From positions 25,168,697 through 25,232,696 of the forward strand of contig NC_134509.1 of assembly GCF_027942865.1 (NCBI RefSeq): 64,000 nt of DNA. Direction: 5' to 3'. The stretch comes from Odontesthes bonariensis. Its lineage: Eukaryota > Chordata > Actinopteri > Atheriniformes > Atherinopsidae. Within the stretch, counting starts at the first letter, position 1. Each line of letters starts with the position of its first letter. Made by a program: the position numbers and the translations under genes. Under the pieces are notes generated by a model. That model had not been told where the DNA came from and ran no database searches. It saw nothing but the letters and a program-made list of their open reading frames with translations. Below, one piece after another: positions 1-13,200 of the stretch.

Positions 1-1680
1 CTCAGGGCACAATAGTAGTTTATACAGTAACTTAAACAATTATTACTGTGTTCACCTGGTGGAGCAACAAACAGGCATAGTTGTTCTATGTCTCTACCCA
101 CTATTGTCTCATCTTTTGAGCTCACTCAAAACCTCTGGGTCATGTGTTGATATGACTCACAATACTTTTCCATCACAATATTAAATAATGAGTTCATGGG
201 GACTTGAAATTCACGTAAACAAGTATATCATCATGGAAAACAAACGCAAAGGACACAAATGTACATGTGGACTTCAGTGTTGTCATAGCAATGTATATGT
301 ACGAGGGTTAATTTCCATCAGCTACAAATGCAACTGGCGAACCCTTTTAATGGCATTAGCATTGTATAAAGAATGTATTTCAACCCTTATCATTTTCTGA
401 CTATAACCACTATGTTATTGCCTAAACCAAACCAGAAAGTGATAAAATGTTCTAGTATATCATTGTGTTTCTATCATTAACCCAGAAGTGAAAAAACCTT
501 TTCCATACCTGGATGTCAACTTGGGTTCAATTGGGTTTGTCTCTTTCACAGGATTTTGTGGTAATTTTGATTAGTGTTTGTTCTGAAAAATAGACCGCTT
601 CACTATTATATATCATTAATGTAATGTTCTGTCTGTCAGTAAAACAGGTTCTGTGATGTGGTTCCAAGAGCTTTTCTCACCATTTCTTAATGTTCTTGTC
701 ATTAATCTCAAACTTTGTGTTGCTCATTGCTGGTCCACAGTGTCTTAAAGTGCCATCATCATGGCATCATCACTGCCGTTTTCTGTAAGGGCTGCAAATC
801 TGCCATTCCAAGTGACATGTTAAACCAAATTTGTGAGTCACACAGTAGGCTATGTTGAGCGATGAGAGGGGCCGCTCCTCATCTCTTCCCTCTGCTTTAA
901 GGCTGCTTGATCCATCTGTCAGCTCCTGCAAGAGCCCTGCAACCCGAGGCAGAATGAATAAATGTTGTCACTTGTCTGCCTGTACTGATGCACCACAGGA
1001 CGAGAAAAGGGTCGAGCATCAGCGTATCGTGCCTGTATTTGTTTTGATATGTGCATGTTGCAGCAGTCCCAACACCTCGGACATGTCTTGGAAAAGAAGT
1101 GAGGCCAGCTGGTGATGGAGGGTCAGCCTGTGGAGTTGTTGATTTGCTGCTAAAAGACAAATGGACAGCAGCGTTTCAGTCCCCACAGAGAACCACAAGC
1201 AAGGTCTGAGTGGGCTGTTCATATGTAACGTCACTCTCAAACAAAGGTCTCCTTGTGACGGAGACTACAGTATATTTCTGTTGATAATGCCACAGCTTTG
1301 TGCACATGTGAAAACACACACACTCGCTCCGCCTCAGGCTGGCAGAAGCTATAAATCAAAGAAATAGCATCACAGCCTGACGAAGGAAGCATTCCAACAG
1401 ATAAAATGCTCTCCCACACAACAAAGCCACACTCACTGCGTAATTAATTGCAACAAATTACCTCTTCCTCTCCCTGTCGCCCCCCACCTCGACTCTTTTA
1501 CTACACTGACAAGCGCACAACACGCTCCTAAGCACTGTGTGTGCGGATGCGTATGCGCACGCAGCACGCGCTGTGGCACCGACACACACGCGCGCGCGCA
1601 CGCACACACTCGGCCTGCACCCTTCATAAGTGCTTTAATGTGGCTTATTGCTGTGTGCGGTCCCCTTAGCCGTGGAAATA

Positions 1681-1930
1681 TTCGCTTGACGGATGTGCTT
1701 TGTCGCCGGCGCTCCCCGGCGGAGGGCGGCTGTCAGGGAGGAGATGATAACATTAACAGGGAGGCAAGGCGATGACAAATGCCTGTTATCAGCGAACGAG
1801 GCCGGTGACAAATCGAACGGCAGCGCCCAGGCAGCCCCGGCGCGGCGTAATAAAAAAGAAGATGGATGGCATACCCAGGCAGGGCCCGCGTTAATGCGAT
1901 TTCCACTGCTCTCCCTGACTCCCAATTAAG
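1681..1930. promoter_or_regulatory. Candidate conserved noncoding element
   Basis: A GC-balanced, non-repetitive block with homeodomain-type TAAT/ATTA cores (ACATTAACAG, CGTTAATGCG, CCAATTAAGG) sits between simple-sequence tracts. Its density of motif-like words is unlike the AT-rich flanks. That such a block 29 kb upstream of fgf8 could be an enhancer is inference; no alignment was possible. Confidence 0.25.
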
Positions 1931-2901
1931 GCTGGGGGAGTGGTGGTGGGTGGGGAGGAGTGGAGCGCGGGAGTGAGGAGATAGAGAGTGTGTGCAAGGA
2001 GGAGAGCTAAGGATGGGAGGAGGAGGGAAGACAAGAATGGAGATAAGAAGAAGAAGAGTGTCGAAGGTGTAAATGGGGTAGAACTGAGAGGGCAGGGAGA
2101 ATAATTGAGGTAGATGCTAAAGTATAGCAAGCGGATAAATGTCATTACGGATGGGAGGGAGCGAAAGGGACAAAGTGGAGGATCTGCAACACAACATGCA
2201 ACTTTAATTGTCTGCAGCACCGCATCTTGCAGATTCAGAGTTATTCTCTGCATCCAGTCAGGTGGAACATCATTAGAGTTTCTCAACAGGAACACTGAAC
2301 AAAAACCCACAAACATCCCTCTCTATACCCCTAGATTAAAATATTTCACGTAATTCTTGTTGCAACAGGTTAAAACTCCTTATTAGTAATGTTTGAATTG
2401 GATCAGTCCAACATTACCCTGTGTTTTAGTTTTCGAAGGCTCCTGAGCTGACAGACTGCCTGTGGCTTATATGTCGACAGAGCTATGGAGATGAGCAACC
2501 ACTCTATCCAAGATGACTGTTCCACCTTATCCTCTCCAAAGACCCAACTGTTATCTCTTTACTAAAAGGATCCGCACAGGATATTGAGAAATTGCCTCTA
2601 GATGAGGGGGCATCTGTGCCCAAATACCCAAGGGCTGCTGTTTTGTCACTCTGACAGTGTTTTATAGAAGACTGAGGAAGCTCAGAAGGCTGCAGAAGTG
2701 AGTCCCATATATCTCCGGCTATTACACCCAGGCTTGAAAGAGAGGGTTGAAATGACAATGAAATATAGCCCTGGCTCCGAGGGAGAAAAAGAACAGGGTC
2801 TAAAGAGGGACAGCTGAGTCTCCCTGGGAACCTGCAGGGGCTGTGCTCCAAATCAGAGACAGATGCACAGCAACCGTAGACTGAACTATACTGCAGCACA
2901 C

Positions 2902-2927
2902 GGGGGGGGGGGGGGGGGGGGGGGGGG
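2902..2927 (+). repeat. Poly-G homopolymer, 26 G
   Basis: An uninterrupted run of 26 G. Such runs are prone to slippage, can form G-quadruplex on the plus strand, and are common sites of assembly length error, so the true length may differ. Confidence 0.95.
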
Positions 2928-3589
2928 ATTAGATATGTGACACAGAGGGGAAAGTCCTTAGAGAGAACAGCTTCTCAGTGCCTTTGCTGAGATTAGTCTG
3001 AAAGAACAAGGAGAAATTAAAGCCCTGCAGGAGAAAGGGAGAGTTGCGAGGGAATGGGGGGTGGTTTAAGTCTAAACTCGGCAAGGACCCTTGCATCATT
3101 AAGTTGTCAAGTGGACTGGAGGCCCCAAAATATGACTTGGAGTTATTGCTGGGGCTAGGGCTGATGATATAAGAATTACAGTACATGGATCATGGCCGGA
3201 TCGATAGGTAGACAAAGTCATTATAGAGGGGCTAGAGTTCAATGCCTCCCTTGGGCTGAACGCAGGGACTCATATTTATCACCAGGGCGATGTCTAACAC
3301 ACACAACACACAGGTGGGTAGCTGTGTGGTTATAGTTTGCTTGTTACTCCTATTTCTAAAGCTAACTCTTCCAGCTGTATTGATTGTTAAAGTCAACTTC
3401 GGGTGCAGATTTCTCTGTATGTGCTTCTTGACCTTCACTTGTTTGTAATTTCCTTCTGCTGAAGGATGTCAATACATATGTATGTTTGCAGGTGAGATTA
3501 ATGTCTTAATACATGCATATCAGTCAGAGGTGAGCATTTGTCCTTCTTTGCTTTCTGTCTCTGCAGAACAGGAGGGCAGGGGGATAGGG

Positions 3590-3960
3590 AGCACAAGCAG
3601 GACAGCATCGATCCTCACTCTGCCGAGAGAAATTAGGCATGAAATTAAAGCCCCCATCAAAGGCCAGGGCCAGCATTGTCACCTGATCCAGCACTATTTA
3701 TACTCACAGGAGATTATGATGTCTCCATCACGCTGATGATAACAGGACAGAAAGAGGAGAGGGAGACGGAGGCAGAGATAGAGAGTTTCTCCCCTCTATC
3801 CACAATGCCACTGACCTGCCATCATTTATACTGCCAGGGCTCAAGTGCAAGGTTAGCGCCAGCCTGAGCCCCCATAAATCACTGCTCTGCTGGACGGAGA
3901 GAGGCCGGGGTCGATGCCTCTCGCAGCCAACCTCTGCTGATGACAGAGTATTTATAGATC
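3590..3960. promoter_or_regulatory. Candidate conserved noncoding element
   Basis: A low-repeat block containing a consensus TCF/LEF word (CATCAAAGG near 3,655), several TTTATA/ATAAATCA Hox/Cdx-like words and GATAA. It contains no open frame with gene-like features. The enhancer reading is inference from motif density and from its place in the flank of an FGF gene. Confidence 0.25.
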
Positions 3961-6900
3961 AGGAAAGAAAAACGGAGGAAGGAAGAGGCACAGTGTTTGT
4001 CTAAGTGGCTTATGAAGACATATGCACAGAAATACAGATGTGGTGGGAAATATCTTATGTAAGTAAATCTTCTTGTGCTTTTGATTGCGAGCTACACATG
4101 TGTACATTAACAGAGCCGTTCTTCTGCAGTAATGAACAGACAGAGATGTTAAGAACCCAGGAGACAGTAGGGGGAGCCCATTAACCACACATCAGACCCC
4201 ACATATTGAGGTTGCTGCTATCTTCTCAGACACACACTTTGACTAAATTGCCTTTAATCTTAACTACAACACTTAACCAGGAAGTGTAGACCAAACGGCT
4301 AACCTGCAAGTGACACATCCATACCAAATGTGCCATTTTAATTTCATGCACATTTCCCAGTCTCATTTTGCTGTGTGCAGTCTTTGCCAAACGCAGTGTT
4401 TTGACAACAGTACAGCAGGTCCAGCATGGTGCTGTAATGACCAGTGGCCAAAGATTGTCCAGGCTAAACACTGGTTATGGTCAACCACAAGATGACTAGG
4501 TGTCCCTTTGTCCTTTTTATTTTTTTACATTTTTTCTCTTGCTTCAGGTCTGATGCATCGAGTCCACCTCTCCAGCAAAAATAAACTGTGGCACAGCCCC
4601 AGATTTTGAAGAAAGGCCGACTTACAAAAGAAGGTTTTCAGGATCACAACCCTTCCTTGTCAGTTTGCTTATGTTTGGTGATTTAAATGTTGACTTTGAA
4701 TTCTGCTTTTAAGTATGCTAATTTTCTGTGTGAACAGGGACAGCATTAGTCCAGGAGACACATTAAAAGGCTTGTGATTGATTCAGCGGCACACTGGCTG
4801 GAAAACGTCCAATGAAGTATATGAATAATTTTATGTTTGGTTGCTTTTGAGCAAGGCAGCTGCTCCAGTGGAGCTTCTCGGTAATACTGTTCGGAACATT
4901 GTAGAACTTTCTGCTACATTTGAGAGTAAACAAAATTTTAAAGTTAATCCAGCCTTCAATAAAACATCAATTTGAAAGGTACATTATAATAATTATTTCT
5001 GTAAAACACTTGATAGCACAATCTTATTTTTGTCCCAAAACTCACTGCTTGATTTGTTGGAATTAGAGGTGAAACAATTGTTTGATTAGTTGGAAAAATA
5101 GGTAACAGTCATCTGTGGTGATTCTAAGTAAAATATTATTTAATACAGAATGGGAATCATTTACACCCTCTTTTGAATTTCAAGTATTTTACCACATTCT
5201 GAAACAAGTGAAGACAAACAGTCCAACCATTCAACTATAATGTTTCCCAACTTAAAGTTCAAAAGCATTTTAGGATTCTATCTGCTACTGCACATAATAT
5301 CAAGATTTAGTGAGTCCAGATAGGGACAAAGCGGAAAATCACTATTGAATGCTTGTGCTCTTAAAGCCTTTGGGAACCACGGCATTAAAAACAGACACAT
5401 TTCTGCAAAGGAAATCATTGCACAGGCTCAGGAACAATTTTGAAAATACAGAAACACTACCTTCTTTGGACCTGAGCTCATTTTAGGAAGCACTGAATGG
5501 AACTTTTCCCTGTGTTCCGATGAATCAATATCCCAAATTGTATTTGCATATCATCTTTCAGACTAAAGACCATCAGCAAGAGAGCCTCAGCCCTCGTGTC
5601 AGAGCTCAATTTCAAAGTCAACAATGGCAACTGTCACAGAGTGCATGTGTCTGTGAAGGCACCATTAATACGGAAAGATATTTACTGCTTGTGGAACAAC
5701 ACGTACAAACATCCAGACTTAAGCTTATTCAGTCTTTAAGATCTTGCCTGTTTTGTTTTTATGACTGCAAAGTTTTGAAAAAAAAGGACTATAGACACCT
5801 GAATAAATGACACAACCAAGACAGACAATAAGATAATGGCAAATACATCAACGATGGGCCCTGATATGTTGGATTTTTGCACATTTGTCTCTGTGTTGTT
5901 TTTGAACATGGCATGTTGATGAATTTGTAATCATCTTTCATAATTTATCATTCTCATAATCATGCAGGAGTCCTCAGGTTAAATCTTTTTTTTTTATATG
6001 AATCTTAGAATAACTGACTTAACGTGTTTCCTTAATATTCTTATCTATAGCTTTTATATATGTTTGGAACTGAAAACTAGTCCTTTAATTGATTAAAGAT
6101 ATTGTGGGCATATGTACGGCTGTGTGTATAAAAAATGAACATGTTTTAGGCTACACAGCTAATCAAACAGATAGAAACATGGCACATGACTGTGTTGAGC
6201 TCTCTCTCAAAACTTCAGCAACTGGTTCTGAACATTTATAGTGTGCTGTTAAAGGATTTCGCTTCTTCCTCTCTTTCCTAAATAAAGTCTACATTTTTAT
6301 TGTTTCAATCATAATTTCCATCGGGATAATATTTAGCTGTTTGTTTTATTGATTTAATCAGTTTAGTGATTGAACTGGTTCTTCTGTATACTTTTTTTCA
6401 ACTTGTGTACTTATAATGTTATATTTTATGCTGTTTTCTGTTTTGTTTAGCACTTATTTTTTTAAATGTGCAATATAAATAAAACACAGTGTTCCAAATG
6501 GCCTCTACCAATTTTAAGGAAAAAACTTTCTTCAGTCAAGTCAAAATGGCCACATGTTTAAGAAGATACCGTTGAAATGTCTTACGGTATGGAATTTTGG
6601 GTGAACAATATTTTACACAATGCACGTCCCATGTTTTTTGGAAGCGAGGTTGTATTTTCTAATCTTAAATGTCAGAGCCTGTGTTCCTGTCAGCTGTGTC
6701 AGTTGATAAGATAACGTGACTGGGAGAACTTGAGTGGAGATGATAAGAAACACTTAAACAGTATAAATACATCAATAATTTCTTTCCACGTGTGAGCTTT
6801 GACATTGTAATTAATTTACCACCAGAATCCCAGTTCATCCCCTTATCTCCTCCCACCTTTGTCTCCTATTACAGTCTCACCACCAGATCTCCCCTCCTCA

Positions 6901-7644
6901 GGACGTGAAGGTCAGCGTGGCAGATAGGAGGGGTGTTTGATCGATAAGCACCACCCTCCCCTCGGCTCACTGACAGCTCCTGTCAAGTATCCAGCAGGAC
7001 TCCTATCAAATGGATCAACTCTTTACCCCACCACCCCTCACTTTAAAAGAGAACTGTCACTAACTGCCACTGTCACATGCCAGGCAGGTGCTTTCAACAC
7101 ACTGATAATGTGCCAAGGAATTTCACCAGGACTGAGAGTGTGTGTGTGTGTGTGTTGGCGGGAAAGCTGTTGAAAGTCAGTCTGTATTATGTGTTGGAGT
7201 GTGTGTGACCCCTCTGACCCAATTCTCTGCTTATCATTTAAGATCAAGCTACAAAAATATAAGCATGATTCTACAGTGAACAAAAGGGACAGCTTTGATA
7301 AGAAGGCTTAGAAAGTTGAGAGGTTGTCATGTAAAGAAAAAACTAAGTTAAATGAGTTATAAGGCTGTAAACTTATACTTATATTTTTTTCTGGCTCTTC
7401 TAAATGGATCTGCGACTCTCTTTGTGTCACCGAAGGAGAGGCGCTCCTCAGTGACCCGAAACACAGATGTTGGAGATGGTAGAGACCTTTGTGTGAAGTC
7501 TGAGAAATCTGTGTTTGTGTACTACACCCGCCACACGGCCTGCATTCTTTGGCGCTTAACACACTGACGACTGTGTCCTTAAACTGAGATGCAGTAAAGC
7601 GAGCTACAACCTCTCAGAGTGTGTGTGTGTTTGTGTGTCTTAGA

Positions 7645-7691
7645 GGTGGAGGTGGTGGTGGTGGTGGTGGTGGGGGGTGGGGGGGGGGGGT
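7645..7691 (+). repeat. GGT/G-rich simple repeat
   Basis: GGT trinucleotide repeats run into a G-run of more than ten bases, directly after a GT-rich stretch. It is potential quadruplex-forming sequence. Confidence 0.9.
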
Positions 7692-9845
7692 TAGGGTGAC
7701 AAGAGATAGTGTTGGTGATTGACACGTGAAGAGCGACTAAAAAATGCTCCCCTTTGGAATGCGACAATCTCCCAGCGTCCCATGTTGGTCTGCGTTCGAC
7801 AGTGAATTGTTAAAAGCATTCCTGGCAGTTGGGGTGAGGGTGAAAGCAGGGTGAAAGGAGAAGGTCTGGTGCTAAAAGGGGGTTTGCTTACCCCTAAAGT
7901 GGATGAACCATATCCGCACTGCCGTGCAGCACAGACATAAAACAAGGCGGTGATGCATCTGATAAAGATTTACCATTTTCTTTCACGCTATCTCTATGAT
8001 GTTACAAACATTTCAAAGCATGTCAAACCAAGGTTCTGCATTTTAACTCAGGACAGGGGTTCAAAAGAGGCTTGGTGGTCCCCCAGCTCCTACAGTGACA
8101 TACAACCCCCTCCCACCATCCCAAACCCACCCACTGAGGCAGGCAAGGTGGTGGTCACGCTATGAGGAGAGGTCCTTTTGGAGCGGCAGGTTAAACCGAC
8201 CACACGACAAGGGCAAAAGGCCCCCGCTTACAAGGTCTAATTGGTTCCACAGGTTGCAGACTACAGAGCAAAGACAAGGACGGAGAAGAAAATGATGAGT
8301 GTGTGGGGCAAGAAGGGAGAGAAAAATGGTGGGTGGGGGGGGGCAGAAGGGAGGAGTGGGATGGAAATGGAAGGGGGATGGAGAGCCAGTTGGGGGCAGG
8401 GGGGATGTAGAAGACAGAAAAGGAGATGAAGGGATGAAAAAGACTGAAAAGAAATGGTAAGAAGAGAAGAAAAGGTGGAGAGGTGAAACTGGATGACAGG
8501 GAAAGGAGCAGAGGGGTCCTCTTTCCATGATGCAGTTTTACAGTGACTTTTACTGCAGTATTGAGACTGATTTAGTCAGGGAGAGATGGTGGATCACGAT
8601 GATTTTCAATCCCAGATGTGTCACTAAAACACTGGTCACATCACTGAATATTTTCTGAGATTCAAATCACACTCATCTGTCAATAGAGAGGCTGGAACAT
8701 ATGGTAGTAAAAATGGAAGAAAGGGGTTAATTAGCAAAAGAAGGTTTTTGTATTTCAAGAAAAAAATTTTATTTTTTATTTTCATAATGCTGATGTCAAA
8801 CCATCTATGAGCTACATATCTTTTATCATGTAAACAGTGAGAAAGTTCAGAAATCACAGCTGCAAACAGAAAAGAAAACAGTTCATGAAACACAACCACA
8901 AAGATGTTGCCATGTTGATAACCTTATGGCACATCAAACATTTCTAATTAGCACTAAACACACAGTACAGCAAAGGTTGATCTAAATGCAGTTAGTTCAA
9001 TCAAGCCAGCCAGAAATAGATTATTTCAGGAATCCGACTCCGACTTTGTTGTTCCAGACAAGGACACATCGAGCTCAACTTGTCGGGGACAGTTCTGACT
9101 TCTCCACATGAGGTCGGACTCAATGGAGGAGCAACTTTTAGCTCGAGAGGCAAGCAGCAGCATAACTTTCTGGTGAGCGTCAGGCATGCATCAAAATAAT
9201 GAGGAAAAAAACACCTGCCTAATATCTCTCCCATGTAACATCCAAAATGTCTCTGGCCTTTCAGAGCATGGACAGTGGGGTATGTTGTGGCATCTGACCC
9301 TAAAACATTGGCAGAGCTACCAGATACAGGATGAGGTCCCTGTGAATCAGGCTTGTTTTGACCATTGACCAAAAAATTTGCAGTTTTTGCCATGTAATGG
9401 GGAATGTTACCGCCATGGAGAAGGTGTACTTGGTTTGAATGTTTAAAGATTGTGTAGGTGGGTGGGGAAATATCAAAGCACATTCACATGAACACCAGGA
9501 GCCAACATTTATTATTATATTGTAATGAGATGATCAATATTATTCACTTTTAATGTCTGTGGTTTTAATATTGTGGCTGATCATATGAGGGTTGATGTCA
9601 TGTGAGTGTAACAGCAAACTCAACTCGGGCTGCCTGATTGAGCCCGCTGGCTTTCTTTCACTATTGGACAAGTTAAAGTTTTCCTTCGTAATTCTGCATT
9701 TAAAGTTAAAGAATGACCTTTTCTTTCTTTACAATTCAGAGGGACATTAAGCAAAATCATACCAAATCTTATGGAAATCAATCAAATAATCATACATCAA
9801 ATCATTTAGTCGTAGCTGAGGATTATCAGTCTGAGGGCTCTTATA

Positions 9846-10210
9846 GGGGGCTACATGGTGGTGTGGTGGTTAGCACTGTCGCCCCACAGCAAGAGGGTTC
9901 CAAGTTTGATTCCCGGCTGGGGCCTTTCTGTGTAGACTTTGCATGTTTTCCCTGTGTATGCACGTTCTCTCGGGGTGCTCCAACTTCCTCCCACCACCCA
10001 AAAACATGCATAATAGGTTAATTGGTGACTCTAAATTGTCCCTAGGAGTGAGTGTGAGCGTGTATGGTTGTGTGTCTCATTTGTCTCTGTGTGGCCCTGT
10101 GATGGACTGGCGACCTGTCCTGGGTGTACCCTGCCTTCCGTACCCGTGCATGACAGCTGGGATAGGCTCCAGCCCTCCTATGACATTAAATTGGATTAAG
10201 CGGGTATAGA
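9846..10210 (+). mobile_element. tRNA-derived SINE copy
   Basis: The left part resembles a tRNA-type pol III promoter: an A-box-like region (GTGGTGGTTAGCACTG) and, about 40 bp later, a B-box-like word (GTTTGATTCCCGG). The body continues with phrases found in a very abundant fish repeat, such as GTGATGGACTGGCGACCTG and AGCTGGGATAGGCTCCAGC, and ends near GGATTAAGCGGGTATAGA. The name of the exact family is from memory and not verified. The B box departs from consensus, so this copy is probably old and inactive. Confidence 0.75.
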
Positions 10211-13200
10211 AAATACATACATGAAACCAATGCCAAGAACTTGCACAGATGAAAGGCCCCCTGCCTCAATGATAGAAACTTAAACGAAGAAGTCTTTGTT
10301 TATCATCACACAATTGTCATTCAGTCACCATAGAAGCTAGTGTGTAGTTTGAGGATTTGGTTAGAACTTTGTTGCTGGAGTGGCTTTGACAAAGCTTAGC
10401 CGGTCGATTGTGGAAGAAGTGAGGAAAACGAGGGTAATCCACACTAAATGGGTGAAATCATGGTTTCTTCAGCTGTGCTCAGTGGCCATGATAATGACCT
10501 TTGTCACTAGCAGACCTGACACTGAGTGGACGCCAGCTTAATCGGCCGAAAAAACAGTAATCAAGGAGTAAGGCAGTGCTGATGGTGTGTTAAACGACAA
10601 AAAACACAAGAGAAAAATAGATTCACAGACACCACAGATGTTCCCAAAGTTCCCCGGGGTCAGCTAATTGTCGGCTTGGTGTGTAAGGGTCTTTAAACAA
10701 AGATGGTGGACGGAGAGTCGAGGAAAGTTGAGGCCCAACGGCAAACATGACCCATAAAGCTGTAACCACAGCATGAGTGGGTGTGCTGTCTTCTGTTGCT
10801 AGCATTCTGAGGCTGGGGCTACAGCTAAACTGGTGGCTCATACAATTTTCAGTGCCTTACTCATCATAAACCTACACCCCTAAACCTAAAAGATGGACAT
10901 GTTGGTTTGTAAACTGTTGTTTTGAAGCCTCCAGTTCCATCTGAACAAGCTGTTGGAGCTTAAGAGTGATCCATAAAACCTGATTTTAAAAAACGTACAT
11001 TTATTTATTGATTACAGCTCATGATAATGACTTATGACAAAAATGTTGAAAAAAATTTCATCACAGAAGTTGAAACCTACTCTCATGAAAGTTAATTAAA
11101 AAAGCTAGTTTGCTACAAAGCACAAAACGAAGCAGTTTTAAGATGAATTCTCAAACATTTTTCAACTACTATGTTTTTCTTATGCCACCCCATAAGGAGG
11201 TTGGAGGGGGTGGTATATGGCGCTAATCACAGACCACTGAGACGGATCAAACGATTACTGGTGTGAGACTTGATCCACATCATGTTTTCAACAGTCATGG
11301 CACTTTCACTAAGAATGGTTAGCGTTAGTACTCAGTCAGTGTTAAAATCAATGTTACACGCCTTAAATACTTTTATATTCACGTGAATGCAGCCTGACAG
11401 AAAAATGTAAAACAAAAGATGCATAAACATCTTATCATGTAAAACTGTGGATTGTGTCACGACTATAAATTGGACAAGTGGGAAAATGTGTGGACTGGAC
11501 GTGTTCTGAAGAGACTGGGCTGAAAGTTGCCATTTTTTGAATGGGAGTTTACTGCACGCAGAGATGTTTGGAAGCCAGCACCTAGCGGTCGTTGGTGGTA
11601 ATGCACATTGGTTTCACATCCAAAAGTGGGTGACTTCTTCCATCTTTTTAAACAGTCTATGTCTCTGATCATATAATGGAGCCCTGCTAAGTTATTGAGT
11701 CACGGTTGATCTGACAGGAATTCAGTGATCAAAGGTCAAAGTTATGACCTCACAAAACACATTTCTGCAAAACCATGACAACTCGTAAAGAAAAGGAAGG
11801 GTAATTTTTGATTACTGTGTTAACATGAACACTGAGGACATCTGTGGTCTGTGTATACCCAAAGCTATGTTGTGATTAATCCTATTAAAACATATTGGTA
11901 CGATGTGTTAGGGAAACTTATGTGACATTTTCAGATCCTAATTTGAAGATGTCACAGGAGTTCGTCATAAATTAAAGGATGTTAAACAGCTTTAAGAGTA
12001 AACAGTAAAATGTCGCTGATGATTTTTCTTCTGTTAGTGTTTTCTTTGTTTAGTTTATATAACGAGTTAATTCACATTCCCTGTGACGATGAACACGTCA
12101 ACTCTGTGCCTACAAACCACTGCACAAAGCCTAAAAAAACCTGTAATGCCATTAAAAGGTAAAATCTGGAACTGTTCAGCAGATGAAGGAGTGACTTTGT
12201 GAGCCCTCAGAGTATTTATTTCTTTTTATACCTCGACAAGCTTTAGTCTGTATTATTGGTAGTTATGAAGCAGAAAATGGAATTCCCAGAAAAATGACCC
12301 TGGTTGCTGTCACTCTGCAGGAAATCTTACAAGTCATTTAATATAGTTGGGATTCTCGACACATTATTTTTCTTAAAAAGGTTTAAAAAATGAGTAACGG
12401 TGGGTATAATAGTGTATTTCTTTGATATTACTAAAGCAGTCTGCCATGTTTTATTGTAAATTTTGATTGTAATTTGTACTAAAATGCCTAAACAATGCAA
12501 TTGTATGAAGTTCCATCTCACATTTTAAGACATTTTTTTATTTCCTTGTAAAGATGTGCACCTCTTTTGTTGCACCTTGACACCTTCACCTTCTTGCAAA
12601 GTTCATCCCTTTTATGGAGCAAGTCCAGTTTGACATCTCCATGACATCTGTCTAAGACTGTCTAGACCATATTAATAACACATATAAATTCCTAAAGTGA
12701 GTGGCATTCCCATTTGATGTAAAGTGATCTGCTGTGTGCTTGCCAGGACTGAGTGAACAAGATCACTAACACTATTTCAGTTAGACAATTTATTTGAAGG
12801 AGTCACTCAGTTTTAATGCCCTAAATCCCTGAGCTTTTGTCCCTGACACTGCAGCTGTAAAAGCTGAAGGAAGAGTGCTGGGCAACTATGAAACTCCTGA
12901 TGATTTGATCCTGTAGAATCTCTCATCAGAAGATAACAAACTCAAATTTCTTTGTGTTATTTGCTACCTCAACAAGTGTACAATTTTCCTGACATGCATA
13001 ACCTTAGCTGAGTCACAGCACAGCTGTCATGATTAAACTGTTATGGTCCAGATGTACTGAAAAGTATGCTTCACAGATGTCAATGACATGTTCATAGATG
13101 TGTTATGAATGTGTCAAATGTCTTGTAATTGTGAGGCTTTACCTAGACTTTTTAATTTAAAAGAAACTTTAAACAAATTGAAATCTGGTTTCTCTACTAT

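Larger units (their letters stand above)
1..9845. other. Gene-poor intergenic region, distal upstream of fgf8
   Basis: I see no convincing exon here: open frames are short, lack family resemblance and often lie in purine-rich or CA/GT-rich sequence. The stretch contains simple sequence (CA/CG near 1,575-1,610, a 26-G run at 2,902-2,927, GT repeats near 7,140 and 7,620, GGT/G repeats near 7,645-7,690). It also has long purine-rich tracts at 1,925-2,110 and 8,270-8,520, and blocks of balanced composition listed separately as possible regulatory elements. Absence of coding sequence is judged by eye only. Confidence 0.6.

Noticed and set aside
1891-2316. 141-codon minus-strand frame
   Set aside because: It is the antisense of a purine-rich tract and therefore low-complexity Ser/Pro/Leu sequence without stops.
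9846-10210. True tRNA gene
   Set aside because: Only A- and B-box-like parts are present, without a full cloverleaf; the long non-tRNA body marks it as a SINE.
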